Origin: JBEIFW01 sp044370695
Lineage (GTDB): Bacteria > Actinomycetota > Acidimicrobiia > Acidimicrobiales > Ilumatobacteraceae
Length of the DNA stretch: 12,999 nucleotides
Reading direction: 5' to 3'
Assembly (NCBI GenBank): GCA_044370695.1
Contig: JBILVB010000110.1
Coordinates: 1 to 12,999, forward strand
The notes beneath the pieces were generated by a model. The model was not told where the DNA came from. It saw nothing but the letters and a program-made list of their open reading frames with translations, and ran no database searches. Position numbers and translations under genes: made by a program. Below, piece by piece: positions 1 through 7,711 of the stretch (its first letter is position 1; each line of letters starts with the position of its first letter).

Positions 1-1090
1 CGTTCTGGCCCGTCGTCGCGTCGATGACGAGCAGCACCTCGGTGACCCGGCCCGGCTCCCGGCCGGCCACCCGACGCACCTTGCGCAGTTCGTCCATGAG
101 GTTCGTCTTGGTGTGCAGGCGACCGGCGGTGTCGGCGAGCACGAGGTCGTCACCTCGGGCCCCGGCGGACTGCACGGCGTCGAAGATCACCGCCGAAGGG
201 TCCCCGCCCTCGGTGCCGCGCACGAGCCGGGCACCGGATCGCTCGGCCCACGTGCCGAGCTGTTCGGCGGCTGCGGCCCGGAACGTGTCGCCCGCAGCCA
301 TGACGACCGAACGGCCGACGAGGCGTTGCTGGTAGCCGAGCTTGCCGATCGTCGTCGTCTTTCCCACCCCGTTCACGCCCACGAACAACCACACGTTCGG
401 CGACCCGGCCGGCCCGTCCTCGAAACGCACGGTCCGGTCGGCGCCGGCGAGACGGGCCTTCATGTCGGCCTTCAGCGCCTCGAGCACGTCGTCGGGAGCG
501 GTCAACTCCTTGGCCGCCACCCGTGCCCGCAGGGGGTCGAGGAGCGCTGCGGTCACCTTCACCCCGACGTCGGAGCGCAGCAGCGCCTCCTCGAGGTCGT
601 CCCAGGTGTCGTCGTCGATCCTGGCTCGACCCCGCACACCGACGACGGCGGCGGCCAACGCCGCTCGAGCCCGGGACAGCCGGTCACGGAACCGAGGGCG
701 CTCGACGATCTCCGCCGGTGCGGCCTCGGCAGCGCTCGACGTCGCCGCCTCGGCGATCTCGGCAGCCTCGGCCTCGGCGGTCGCTTCGGCGTCGATGAGC
801 GCTGCGAGTTCGGCATCGCTGAGCTCCCCCAGCGTGCCGTCGGGACCCAGGCCGCTCGGCTGATCGTCGAGGTGGACCTCGGCCAGCACGACCTCGTCGG
901 GGGCCCGACCCGGCACGGCCGGCGCCGGCGCCGACGCCGACGCCGACGCCTCCCGGGCCTCGGCGATGGTGCGCCGGGCGGCGGGCGGCGGCTCGAGTTC
1001 GACGCCCCGCGACCGGCGACGGCTGACCAGCAGCACACCGGCCCCGAACACGACGGCGACCACGATCAGGAGGAGGAACAGCACTTCCAT
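1..1090 (-). CDS. ftsY: FtsY, signal recognition particle receptor GTPase (3' end cut by window edge)
   Basis: FtsY is the SRP receptor: a GTPase that pairs with Ffh at the membrane and hands ribosome-nascent chains to SecYEG. The visible 363 residues begin with a hydrophobic segment at about residues 2-22 (LFLLLIVVAVVFGAG) followed by RRRSR, so this FtsY is probably a true membrane-anchored form. Residues about 35-130 are an Ala/Glu-rich A-domain linker. The N domain follows, then G1 GVNGVGKT at 238-245, the DTFRAAAAEQL motif at 268-278, DTAGR at 320-324 and LLVIDATTGQN at the edge. The TKLDG (G4) and G5 motifs lie outside the window. The ATG at 1090 is chosen because it places the membrane helix first; I see no clear Shine-Dalgarno. 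A TAGGGT hexamer sits 9 bases upstream. It lies 44 bases after the small gene at 1135-1485. Family identity is certain. Confidence 0.97.
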   Translation of the reverse strand, partial: MEVLFLLLIVVAVVFGAGVLLVSRRRSRGVELEPPPAARRTIAEAREASASASAPAPAVPGRAPDEVVLAEVHLDDQPSGLGPDGTLGELSDAELAALIDAEATAEAEAAEIAEAATSSAAEAAPAEIVERPRFRDRLSRARAALAAAVVGVRGRARIDDDTWDDLEEALLRSDVGVKVTAALLDPLRARVAAKELTAPDDVLEALKADMKARLAGADRTVRFEDGPAGSPNVWLFVGVNGVGKTTTIGKLGYQQRLVGRSVVMAAGDTFRAAAAEQLGTWAERSGARLVRGTEGGDPSAVIFDAVQSAGARGDDLVLADTAGRLHTKTNLMDELRKVRRVAGREPGRVTEVLLVIDATTGQN

Positions 1091-1099
1091 GGCGCTCGC

Positions 1100-1105
1100 A
1101 CCCTA
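1100..1105 (-). promoter_or_regulatory. Candidate -10 hexamer for ftsY (TAGGGT)
   Basis: On the minus strand TAGGGT fits the actinobacterial TANNNT -10 pattern and ends 9 bases before the ftsY ATG, which would give an almost leaderless transcript. No -35 hexamer is recognisable. The 44-base gap also holds a 6-bp GC stem with a 3-base loop (arms 1111-1116 and 1120-1125) but no U-run. Inferred from sequence only. Confidence 0.3.
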
Positions 1106-1134
1106 ACCGTGGCCGCCGCGCGGCCCGCTGCCGG

Positions 1135-1485
1135 TCAGCTCGCGGCGAGTGCGGGCGACGGCGCCCGCACCTGCACCAGCGGGGGGACGAATTGGTGCTC
1201 CAGCAGGTCGAACCCGATCAGCCGCCGGCGCAGATCGGCGACGGCCCCGGCGTCCACCGAGGTACCGGCCTGGCGCATCCGGAACTCGCAGTTGAGCACC
1301 GTGGCCTCGCCGAGCAGGGAGTCCACCCGGGCCGGGTAGATCTGCGTGGCGACGGCGAACGCCCGGGCCAGGTGCATCGGCCCCTGGTTGACAGCGCAGG
1401 CCAGGCGCCGGCAGAAGGCGCTCAGGCTGTCCTCGCTGCACAGCAGCGCGAGGGTCACCGAGTCGGTGTCGGTCGTGTGGTTCAT
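1135..1485 (-). CDS. Hypothetical protein of 116 aa, translationally coupled to icd
   Basis: I do not recognise a family. The protein is short, without a signal peptide or membrane segment. It is moderately helical in look, with four cysteines at residues 16, 25, 30 and 66, and a central stretch of mixed character (LARAFAVATQIYPARVDSLL). The C-terminus is Pro/Ala-rich. The start is firm: its ATG overlaps the icd stop as ATGA (bases 1482-1485), the classic arrangement for translational coupling, so the two proteins are probably made together. It ends 44 bases before ftsY. The reading frame stays open far upstream inside icd, but that part is a shadow frame. It could be a small partner or regulator of isocitrate dehydrogenase, or simply a passenger of the operon; nothing in the sequence decides this. 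Confidence 0.8.
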   Translation of the reverse strand: MNHTTDTDSVTLALLCSEDSLSAFCRRLACAVNQGPMHLARAFAVATQIYPARVDSLLGEATVLNCEFRMRQAGTSVDAGAVADLRRRLIGFDLLEHQFVPPLVQVRAPSPALAAS

Positions 1486-2921
1486 TGCCCCTGCCCCTTG
1501 CTGAATCCGGGCTCGCCATCGAAGGTGAAGAGCCCCTCCGACTTGATGAACGGAAAACCGGCCTCGTCGAGTCGGCCGAGCAACGTGATGGTGTCGGCCG
1601 TGGCGACCGAGGCGCCCACCCCGAGGAAACGGCACCGGAAGGCGTCGACGCACAGGGTCTCGGGGGCGCCGTCGGGCCACACCTTCTGGCCACGGTTCGA
1701 CAGCATGTCGAGCGTGAACTCCGGGCCTGCGAGCGCCGACAGCTGGCTGCCGAGCTCGGCCGGCGACAGGTGCGGCACGTCGAGGAACGCGTCGATGCCG
1801 ACCTGGACCTTGTGTTGGCGGGCCCGGGCGGGGACCTTGACCGAGATCGTGGCCCGGTCGGCGTAGGCCACCGGGGCAAGGGTCTTGGGGGTCTCCCCCA
1901 TCCGGGCGATCACGGCGTCGGCGAAGGCCGTGGTGCCGACCTTCGCGGTGCTGACGGCCGGGTCGTAGATGTCGTAGGTGTGGACGCCGTCCTCGATCGT
2001 GCGCAGCCAGGCGTTGTGGGCGCGGGCTGCCACCTCGCCCTGGCCGATGTGGACGAGCATCTGCACCGCCCCCAGGAACAACCCCGAGGGGTTCGCCAGG
2101 TCCTGCCCGGCACGGCGGGGGGCCGAGCCGTGGATGGCCTCGAACATGGCCGAGGTCGGCCCGATGTTGGCGCTGCCGGCCAGGCCGACCGACCCGGCGA
2201 TCTGCGCTGCGACGTCGGAGAGGATGTCGCCGTACAGGTTCGGCAGGAGCACCACGTCGAACGCGCCCGGCGTGTCGGCGAGCTTGGCCGCGCCGATGTC
2301 GACGATCCAGTGCTCGAACTCGATGTCGGGGTACTCGGCCGCGACCTCCTCGGCGACCTGGTGGAACAGGCCGTCGGTCATCTTCATGATGTTGTCCTTG
2401 GTGAACGCCGTGACCTTCTTGCGCCCGTATGCCCGGGCGTACTCGAAGGCGTACCGCGAGATCCGCTCGCACCCGGGCCGGGTGATGAGCTTGAGGCACT
2501 GGTAGACCTCGTCGCTCTGGCGGTGCTCGATCCCGGCGTAGAGATCCTCCTCGTTCTCGCGGACGATGACGACATCCATGCCCGGGTGCTTGGTGGCGAC
2601 GAACGGGGCGTAGGACGGGCAGGGCCGGACGTTGGCGTACAGGCCGAGCGTCTTGCGGACGGTGACGTTGAGGCTCTTGAACCCACCGCCCTGGGGCGTG
2701 GTGATCGGCGCCTTCAGGAACACACCCGTGCGCTGTAGCGACGCCAGCGACTCGGGTTCGATGCCGGCCGAGTTGCCCCGGCGGTACACGGCCTCGCCGA
2801 TCTCGATCTCCTCGATCGCCAGCCGGGCGCCGGCGGCCTCGATGATGCGCAGCGTCGCATCCATGATCTCGGGGCCGATCCCGTCGCCTCGGGCCACGGT
2901 CACGGGCGTGGTGGTGGTCAT
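1482..2921 (-). CDS. icd: Isocitrate dehydrogenase with C-terminal extension (Thermus/Rickettsia type), probably NADP-dependent
   Basis: Oxidative decarboxylation of isocitrate to 2-oxoglutarate in the TCA cycle. The 479-residue product belongs to the beta-decarboxylating dehydrogenases: GDGIGPEI at 12-19; substrate residues S83, N85, R89, R99, R121 and Y128 in the same pattern as E. coli S113, N115, R119, R129, R153 and Y160; K175 in TKDN; metal aspartates D232 and D236 in NLYGDILSD. Residues about 340-479 form the extra C-terminal domain known from Thermus and Rickettsia enzymes, giving a length near 480 instead of about 415. At the cofactor loop (HGSAPRRAGQD, 264-274) Arg269-Arg270 replace the Lys-Tyr pair of NADP enzymes; basic residues there favour NADP, but this is inference. 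The ATG at 2921 has a strong GAGGAGG 7 bases upstream, which rules out the longer start at 2954. It is the first gene of an apparent two-gene unit. Confidence 0.95.
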   Translation of the reverse strand: MTTTTPVTVARGDGIGPEIMDATLRIIEAAGARLAIEEIEIGEAVYRRGNSAGIEPESLASLQRTGVFLKAPITTPQGGGFKSLNVTVRKTLGLYANVRPCPSYAPFVATKHPGMDVVIVRENEEDLYAGIEHRQSDEVYQCLKLITRPGCERISRYAFEYARAYGRKKVTAFTKDNIMKMTDGLFHQVAEEVAAEYPDIEFEHWIVDIGAAKLADTPGAFDVVLLPNLYGDILSDVAAQIAGSVGLAGSANIGPTSAMFEAIHGSAPRRAGQDLANPSGLFLGAVQMLVHIGQGEVAARAHNAWLRTIEDGVHTYDIYDPAVSTAKVGTTAFADAVIARMGETPKTLAPVAYADRATISVKVPARARQHKVQVGIDAFLDVPHLSPAELGSQLSALAGPEFTLDMLSNRGQKVWPDGAPETLCVDAFRCRFLGVGASVATADTITLLGRLDEAGFPFIKSEGLFTFDGEPGFSKGQGQ

Positions 2922-2966
2922 CGTGTGTCCTCCTCGTTCATGAGAGGGGAGCATCGTGTGCTCCGT

Positions 2967-2988
2967 TGCATGTTCATGGAAACATGCA
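2967..2988. promoter_or_regulatory. Perfect inverted repeat upstream of icd, operator-like
   Basis: Two 8-base arms, TGCATGTT (2967-2974) and AACATGCA (2981-2988), are exact reverse complements around a 6-base centre (CATGGA). It lies 45 bases upstream of the icd ATG, where the -10 region of a promoter using the TTGACA at 2999-3004 would fall. This AT-richer stretch stands out from the surrounding sequence. Position and symmetry suggest a binding site for a dimeric regulator; the regulator is unknown. Confidence 0.45.
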
Positions 2989-2998
2989 CATCAACTCA

Positions 2999-3004
2999 TG
3001 TCAA
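2999..3004 (-). promoter_or_regulatory. Candidate -35 hexamer for icd (consensus TTGACA)
   Basis: The minus strand reads TTGACA, an exact sigma-70-type -35. At 17-base spacing the -10 position reads TTCCAT, a poor match lying inside the inverted repeat at 2967-2988. The gap between smc and icd (2922-3024) therefore appears to hold an independent promoter. A weak -10 under an operator would fit an activator-dependent or otherwise regulated promoter. Confidence 0.45.
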
Positions 3005-3024
3005 GGAAATCTTTCGCTCGTCGA

Positions 3025-6000
3025 TCAGTCCGACCCCGGACCCGACGCACCCGAGACGACCTTCTCCGACACGGCCTTCGACGAGCCGCCCGGCTGCATC
3101 GAGATGCCGTACAGCGTGTCGGCGGCTTCCATCGTGCGCTTCTGGTGGCTGACCACGATCAGTTGGGCGTCCCGGCGGAACTCGCCCAGCAGGTTCAAGA
3201 ACCGGTGGAGGTTCACGTCGTCGAGCGCGGCCTCCACCTCGTCCATCACGTAGAACGGCGAAGGCCGACTACGGAACACGGCGAACAAGAACGCGAGCGC
3301 CGTCAGCGACCGCTCACCGCCCGACAGCAGGCTGAGCTTCTTCACGTTCTTGCCCGACGGCTTGGCTTCGATCTCGATACCGGTCACCAGCAGGTCGTCG
3401 GGTTCGGTGAGCACCAGCTTGCCCACACCACCGGGGAACAGCGATGCGAAGAGCGTCTCGAAGCTCGTCGTCACGTCGGCGAAGGCCGCTGCGAACGTCG
3501 AGCGGATCTCGTTGTCGACGGCCTGGATCACCCGGTTGAGCTCGCGACGTGACGAGCGCACGTCCTCGAGTTGCTCGTCGAGGAAGCGTTGCCGCTCGAC
3601 GAGCGCAGCGTGCTCCTCCAGCGCGAGCGGGTTCACCGGGCCGAGGATGCGCAGCTCCCGTTCGAGCTCGGCCGAGCGTTGCGCCGCGGTCATCCCCGGC
3701 GGCAGGTCGGGCTCCGGGGTCGACAGCGCGACCTCGCCGTCGACCCCGTGCTCCCGCTGCAGTCCCGCCTCGAGGGCCTCGCGTCGGGTTCGGGCCTCGA
3801 CCTGGTCGACGTCGGCCCGGCGCGCCGCCTCGCGCACCTCGTCGAGACCGCGCTCGACGTCCACGCGGCGCCGCCTCGCCGATTCGAGCGCCGTCGTGAC
3901 CGCCTGCGACTCCGCGGTGTGACGTTGGCGGGCGTCCTGGAGGACGCTCCACTCCTGCTCGAGCACCGGCCGGCAGCGCTCGAGGACCGATCGCAACCGT
4001 TCGAGCTGCGCCATCGATCGATCGAGCGCGATCCGGCGCTCGCCGGCCTCGGCACGCGCCACGGCATCGGCCGCCAAGCGCACCTCGGCGTCGCGTATCC
4101 GTCGCTCGAGGAAGGCCTGGCGCTCGGCGTAGGTGGTCGCCCGCCGTTCGAGATCCCGGCGGCGCCCGACGTGCTCCTGCAGCGCCCGATCGAGCTCCTG
4201 ACGCGTGCCGCGCAGCCGTTCACGCACGGCACGCTCGGCGACGGCCTGCTGCTCGAGTTCGGGCAGGCGCGCCTCGAGCGTGGCGAGCCGGGCTCGGTCC
4301 CGGGCCAGGCGCTCGTCGAGTTCGGCGAGGGTCGGCTCGATCGCGACCAGCTCGGTGCCGAGCTCTCGGCGCGTGGCCTGGGCCCGGCTCAGGCCTTCGG
4401 ACGCCGCAGTGAACCGGGCGTCGTTGTCGTCGAGGCGGCGGCCGAGGTCGTCGAGCTCCCGGCGGGCGGCCTGCGCGGCCGCGACCGCAGCGGCGAGTCC
4501 GGCGTCGGCGGCGTCCAACCCCGTGGCGGCGAGCGCCAGGTGGCTGCGGGCATCGTCGAGCGCAGCGCCGGTCGCGCCGGTGATCGTCGCACCGACCCGC
4601 CAGCCGCTGCGGCCGAAACAGTCGCCGGCCCGGGTGACCGCGACGATCTCGGCCTCCCGCACGGACACGTCGAGCGCCGCTTCCCAGCCCCCGTCGACGA
4701 CCACGGCCGTACCCACGAGCCGGTCCAGCAGGGCACCGACCGCGGGATCCGCAGCGCGCACGTGGGCTCGCACCGGGGTGCCGAACGACGCCGCCCGGCC
4801 CGGGGCGAGTCCGGCCGCCGGCGCAGCAGCGCCGAGCGCCAGCACGGCGCCCGACGCGCCGGCCTCGCCGAGGGCCCGGAGCGCCCGGCGACCCGCATCG
4901 GTGCCGTCGACCACCACCGCCGCCAGGGCCTCACCCGCGGCCGCTTCGAACGCCGCCTCCCAACCCGGGTCCACCTCGACGAGGTCGAGGAGCGTCCCCA
5001 CCACCCCGGGCACCCCGGCCAGGCGCTCCGCCCCGGCTCGGGCCCGGGCGGCGTCGAGGGCGAGCGCGAGGGCCTCGGCCCGCGCCGACCAGCGCTCGTG
5101 TTCCCGTCGCGCCGCCTGCGCGGCGAGATCCGCCACGTCCCGGCGCTCGTCGGCGGCGGCGAGGGTCGCTTCGGCCCGTTCGGTCGCTTCGACCAGCGGC
5201 TCTTCGGCGGCCTCGGCCTCGGCGCACTGGGCGCGCAGGCGGTCCACGTCGGCGGCGACGGCGGCGTCGCGGGCCACGAGCGCTCGGCGGCGCTGTTCGG
5301 CCCGATCGCGCTCGGCGGTCGCCCGTTCGACGGCCTGGCGCACGCTGCGCAGTTCACCGCGCACCTCGGCCAGCGCGTCGGAGGCGAGGTTCGCCGTTCC
5401 GACCGTCGCCGTCTCGGCCTCGAGCTCGTGGCGGCGGCGGGCGAGCTCGGCTTCGCCGTCGACGAGCTCGGCGGCCTCGGGTTCGATGCGCTCCGCCGCG
5501 AGCGCCACCTCGCCGAGCTCGACCCGCATCCGGGCGACATCCGCCTCGAGGTTCGCCACCACGCCGACGTCCATGGCCCGCTCGCGGTCGCGGGCGACGC
5601 CGCGGATCCGTTCCGTCACCACGGCCGCCTGCCCTCGGGCACGCTCGCGCAGTTGCTCGACACGCACGAGCGAATCGGACAGCGCGAAGCCGCCGAGCCG
5701 GGCGAGCGCGACCTCGGCGGCGACCACCTCGGTGACCAGGCGCTCCGCCTCGGCCCGCAGTTCCGTCTCGCGGCGGGCCAGCGCCGCACGCTCGCCGTCG
5801 AGCTCGCGCAGCACCCCGTCGAGTCGGTCGAGCTCCCGGCCGGCGAGGTGCACCTGCAGCACAGCGAGCTCCGACACGACCTCCCCGTGGCGGCGCGCCG
5901 CATCGGCCTGCTTCTCGAGCGGCCGCATCTGCCGGCGCACCTCGCGCACCAGGTCCTGCACCCGGGCGAGGTTGCCCTCGGTGGCCTCCAGGCGCCGCTC

Positions 6001-6531
6001 GGCTTTCTCCTTGCGCCGCCGGTACTTCAGCACCCCGGCCGCTTCCTCGATGATGCCCCGACGGTCCTCGGGTCGGGCGTTCAACACGGCGTCGATCTGG
6101 CCCTGGCTCACGATCACGTGCTGCTGGCGCCCGACACCGCTGTCGGACAACAGCTCCTGCACGTCGAGCAGCCGGCACGGTGCACCGTTGAGCGCGTACT
6201 CGCTCTCACCCGACCGCCACAAGCGTCGGGTGATCGTCACCTCGTTGAACTCGATCGGCAGCAGGCCGTCGCTGTTGTCGAGCGTGAGCGACACCTCGGC
6301 GCGCCCGAGCGCCGGGCGCCGGGCGGTGCCGGCGAAGATGACGTCTTCCATCTTCTGGCTGCGGACCGCCGAGGGCGCCTGCGCGCCGAGCACCCATGCG
6401 ATCGCGTCCACGACGTTGGACTTCCCACTGCCGTTCGGACCGACGACGACCGTCACGCCCGGTTCCATGAGCAGGGTGGTCGAGTCGGCGAAGGACTTGA
6501 ACCCCTTCAACGTCAACTGGCGCAGGAACAC
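3025..6531 (-). CDS. smc: Chromosome segregation ATPase SMC
   Basis: SMC is the ATPase of the bacterial condensin complex (with ScpA and ScpB), which loads at origin-proximal ParB sites and zips chromosome arms together. The 1168-residue product has the full layout: N-terminal head with FLRQLTLKGFKSFAD and Walker A GPNGSGKSN (31-39), Q-loop region VSQGQIDAVLN near 140, long Arg/Glu/Ala-rich coiled coils, a globular hinge at about 500-650, a second coiled coil, then LSGGE at about 1069 and Walker B FYVMDEVEAALDD near 1097. Length matches the family (about 1150-1190). The frame is open further upstream to 6660, but the GTG at 6531 is chosen because FLRQLTLKGFKSF is the usual N-terminus and a GAGG lies 8 bases before it. 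It follows the cyclase gene by 34 bases. No scpA or scpB is in the window. Confidence 0.97.
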   Translation of the reverse strand: MFLRQLTLKGFKSFADSTTLLMEPGVTVVVGPNGSGKSNVVDAIAWVLGAQAPSAVRSQKMEDVIFAGTARRPALGRAEVSLTLDNSDGLLPIEFNEVTITRRLWRSGESEYALNGAPCRLLDVQELLSDSGVGRQQHVIVSQGQIDAVLNARPEDRRGIIEEAAGVLKYRRRKEKAERRLEATEGNLARVQDLVREVRRQMRPLEKQADAARRHGEVVSELAVLQVHLAGRELDRLDGVLRELDGERAALARRETELRAEAERLVTEVVAAEVALARLGGFALSDSLVRVEQLRERARGQAAVVTERIRGVARDRERAMDVGVVANLEADVARMRVELGEVALAAERIEPEAAELVDGEAELARRRHELEAETATVGTANLASDALAEVRGELRSVRQAVERATAERDRAEQRRRALVARDAAVAADVDRLRAQCAEAEAAEEPLVEATERAEATLAAADERRDVADLAAQAARREHERWSARAEALALALDAARARAGAERLAGVPGVVGTLLDLVEVDPGWEAAFEAAAGEALAAVVVDGTDAGRRALRALGEAGASGAVLALGAAAPAAGLAPGRAASFGTPVRAHVRAADPAVGALLDRLVGTAVVVDGGWEAALDVSVREAEIVAVTRAGDCFGRSGWRVGATITGATGAALDDARSHLALAATGLDAADAGLAAAVAAAQAARRELDDLGRRLDDNDARFTAASEGLSRAQATRRELGTELVAIEPTLAELDERLARDRARLATLEARLPELEQQAVAERAVRERLRGTRQELDRALQEHVGRRRDLERRATTYAERQAFLERRIRDAEVRLAADAVARAEAGERRIALDRSMAQLERLRSVLERCRPVLEQEWSVLQDARQRHTAESQAVTTALESARRRRVDVERGLDEVREAARRADVDQVEARTRREALEAGLQREHGVDGEVALSTPEPDLPPGMTAAQRSAELERELRILGPVNPLALEEHAALVERQRFLDEQLEDVRSSRRELNRVIQAVDNEIRSTFAAAFADVTTSFETLFASLFPGGVGKLVLTEPDDLLVTGIEIEAKPSGKNVKKLSLLSGGERSLTALAFLFAVFRSRPSPFYVMDEVEAALDDVNLHRFLNLLGEFRRDAQLIVVSHQKRTMEAADTLYGISMQPGGSSKAVSEKVVSGASGPGSD

Positions 6532-6562
6532 TCGGTCGACCTCGGGCGGCGAAAGACCCCGA

Positions 6563-6568
6563 ACCCTA
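6563..6568 (-). promoter_or_regulatory. Candidate -10 hexamer for smc (TAGGGT)
   Basis: TAGGGT on the minus strand overlaps the TAG stop codon of the diguanylate cyclase gene and lies 31 bases upstream of the smc GTG. It has the same sequence as the hexamers before ftsY and the transporter gene. A -35 element is not evident, and smc may be transcribed mostly from upstream, so the call is weak. Confidence 0.22.
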
Positions 6569-7684
6569 CCCCTTCGGCGGCAGTGCCCGCCGGTGACGGC
6601 GCTCGCGCGGCGCAAGCTCCACCCGGTCGCGACCGGCCTCCTTGGCTCGGTAGAGGGCACCGTCGGCGCGGCGCAACATCCCGTCCGGCCCGTCGGGTCC
6701 GTGTTCGGCCACCCCGAAGCTGCACGTCACGCGCCGGTCGTCGATCGCGGTCTGCAAGGCCCCGGCGATCCGTTTGGCCACCGCAGCGGCATCCTCGACG
6801 CTCACCCCCGGCAGGGCGATGGCGAACTCCTCACCGCCGAGCCGGGCGCCGACGTCGATCGGGCGGATCGAGGAGGCGATGAGCCGGGCGACGCCGACGA
6901 GCACCTCGTCGCCAGCGGCGTGGCCGAATCGGTCGTTGAAGGACTTGAAGTGGTCGACGTCGGCGACGATCACCGACACCGGTGTCCCCGTTCGCTCGGC
7001 GGCGGCGAGGTGGCGGGCGAGCGCATCGTCGAAGGCCCGGCGGTTGGCCAGACCCGTGAGCGGATCGGTCCGCGCCGTCTGTTCGAGTTCGTCGACGAGC
7101 GCGAGCACTCGGCGCCGCAGCAGGACGACCAGTGCACCGCTGATCCACAGGAACCCGGCGACGATGCCCAGCCGCAGCAGCAGGCTCCCCCAGGTCCCGT
7201 CGAGTGCCGAGTAGGCGAACGCCAACGTTGCGACGATGGCCACCCCGACGGCCACGCAGCTGCGGATCGGTCGGAGCGCCCCGACGAACAGCACGATCGG
7301 GACGAGGATCAGCTCGCCGGGGATCACCTGGCCGGTGCCCATCTGCTCGGAGCCGGCCACGAGCCGGAGCTGCGCCCCGGTGCCGACCACGGCAGCGATC
7401 GCCACCACGTCGTACACCACCCCCGGCGCTCGCCGACCGAGGAACACGAGTGCCAGCCCGACGAGCGCTGCGATCAACCCGATGACGACGCCCTGGGCAT
7501 CGACCCCCGGGGCCGGTTCGCCCGGCAGCGCAGCGGCGGCGAGGCCGAGCATGCCGCCGCCGATGCACAACCCGGCCCCAGCTCGAGCACGCAGGCCGGC
7601 TTCGGCCTGCGCGGCTCGTTGGGGCTCCCAGATCGACACCCGGACGACTCTAGGCCGAATCGATGGGCTGTTCGGCCCAGACAC
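6566..7684 (-). CDS. Membrane-bound diguanylate cyclase (GGDEF domain, intact inhibitory site)
   Basis: A GGDEF enzyme makes cyclic di-GMP from two GTP. The product of up to 372 residues has about six hydrophobic segments (roughly 34-54, 62-82, 87-105, 122-136, 141-160, 166-187) forming a membrane sensor of no recognised type, a short linker, then the cyclase domain from about 200: RTDPLTGLANRRAF (205-218), metal-binding DVDHFKSFND (242-251) and GGEEF (283-287). RPID at 274-277 stands exactly five residues before GGEEF, the product-inhibition I-site arrangement of PleD. All catalytic motifs are present, so it should be active. There is no EAL domain. The start is uncertain: GTG at 7684 has weak ribosome-binding signal, and GTG at 7639 lies 7 bases after TAGAGT and could be a leaderless start giving 357 residues. 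It sits 27 bases after mutM and 34 before smc. Confidence 0.93.
   Translation of the reverse strand: MSGPNSPSIRPRVVRVSIWEPQRAAQAEAGLRARAGAGLCIGGGMLGLAAAALPGEPAPGVDAQGVVIGLIAALVGLALVFLGRRAPGVVYDVVAIAAVVGTGAQLRLVAGSEQMGTGQVIPGELILVPIVLFVGALRPIRSCVAVGVAIVATLAFAYSALDGTWGSLLLRLGIVAGFLWISGALVVLLRRRVLALVDELEQTARTDPLTGLANRRAFDDALARHLAAAERTGTPVSVIVADVDHFKSFNDRFGHAAGDEVLVGVARLIASSIRPIDVGARLGGEEFAIALPGVSVEDAAAVAKRIAGALQTAIDDRRVTCSFGVAEHGPDGPDGMLRRADGALYRAKEAGRDRVELAPRERRHRRALPPKG
7647..7652 (-). promoter_or_regulatory. Candidate -10 hexamer for the diguanylate cyclase gene (TAGAGT)
   Basis: TAGAGT fits TANNNT and is followed after 7 bases by an in-frame GTG at 7639, the spacing expected for a leaderless transcript in Actinobacteria. 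If real, the cyclase has its own promoter and begins at 7639 instead of 7684. No -35 element seen. Confidence 0.25.
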
Positions 7685-7711
7685 CGAGAACCTGAAACGA
7701 GGTCCAGACGT

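Noticed and set aside
113..1339. Plus-strand open frame of 408 codons opposite ftsY and the small gene
   Set aside because: It is antisense to ftsY, whose GTPase motifs are unmistakable; the translation contains a poly-Arg run from the GC-rich linker repeat.
1135..2499. A 454-codon minus-strand frame reaching from inside icd through the small coupled gene
   Set aside because: The part inside icd is an out-of-frame shadow rich in Arg/Pro/Gly. Only the last 116 codons after the ATGA overlap look like a real protein.
6532..6660. Extended N-terminus for SMC (43 extra codons)
   Set aside because: It overlaps the end of the cyclase gene, is Arg-rich, and precedes the standard SMC N-terminus, which has its own GTG and GAGG site.
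3571..6882. Very long open frame on the plus strand (over 1100 codons) opposite smc
   Set aside because: It lies antisense to a certain SMC gene and its translation is low-complexity Arg/Gly/Glu without domain motifs. High third-position GC in smc removes stops from the opposite strand.
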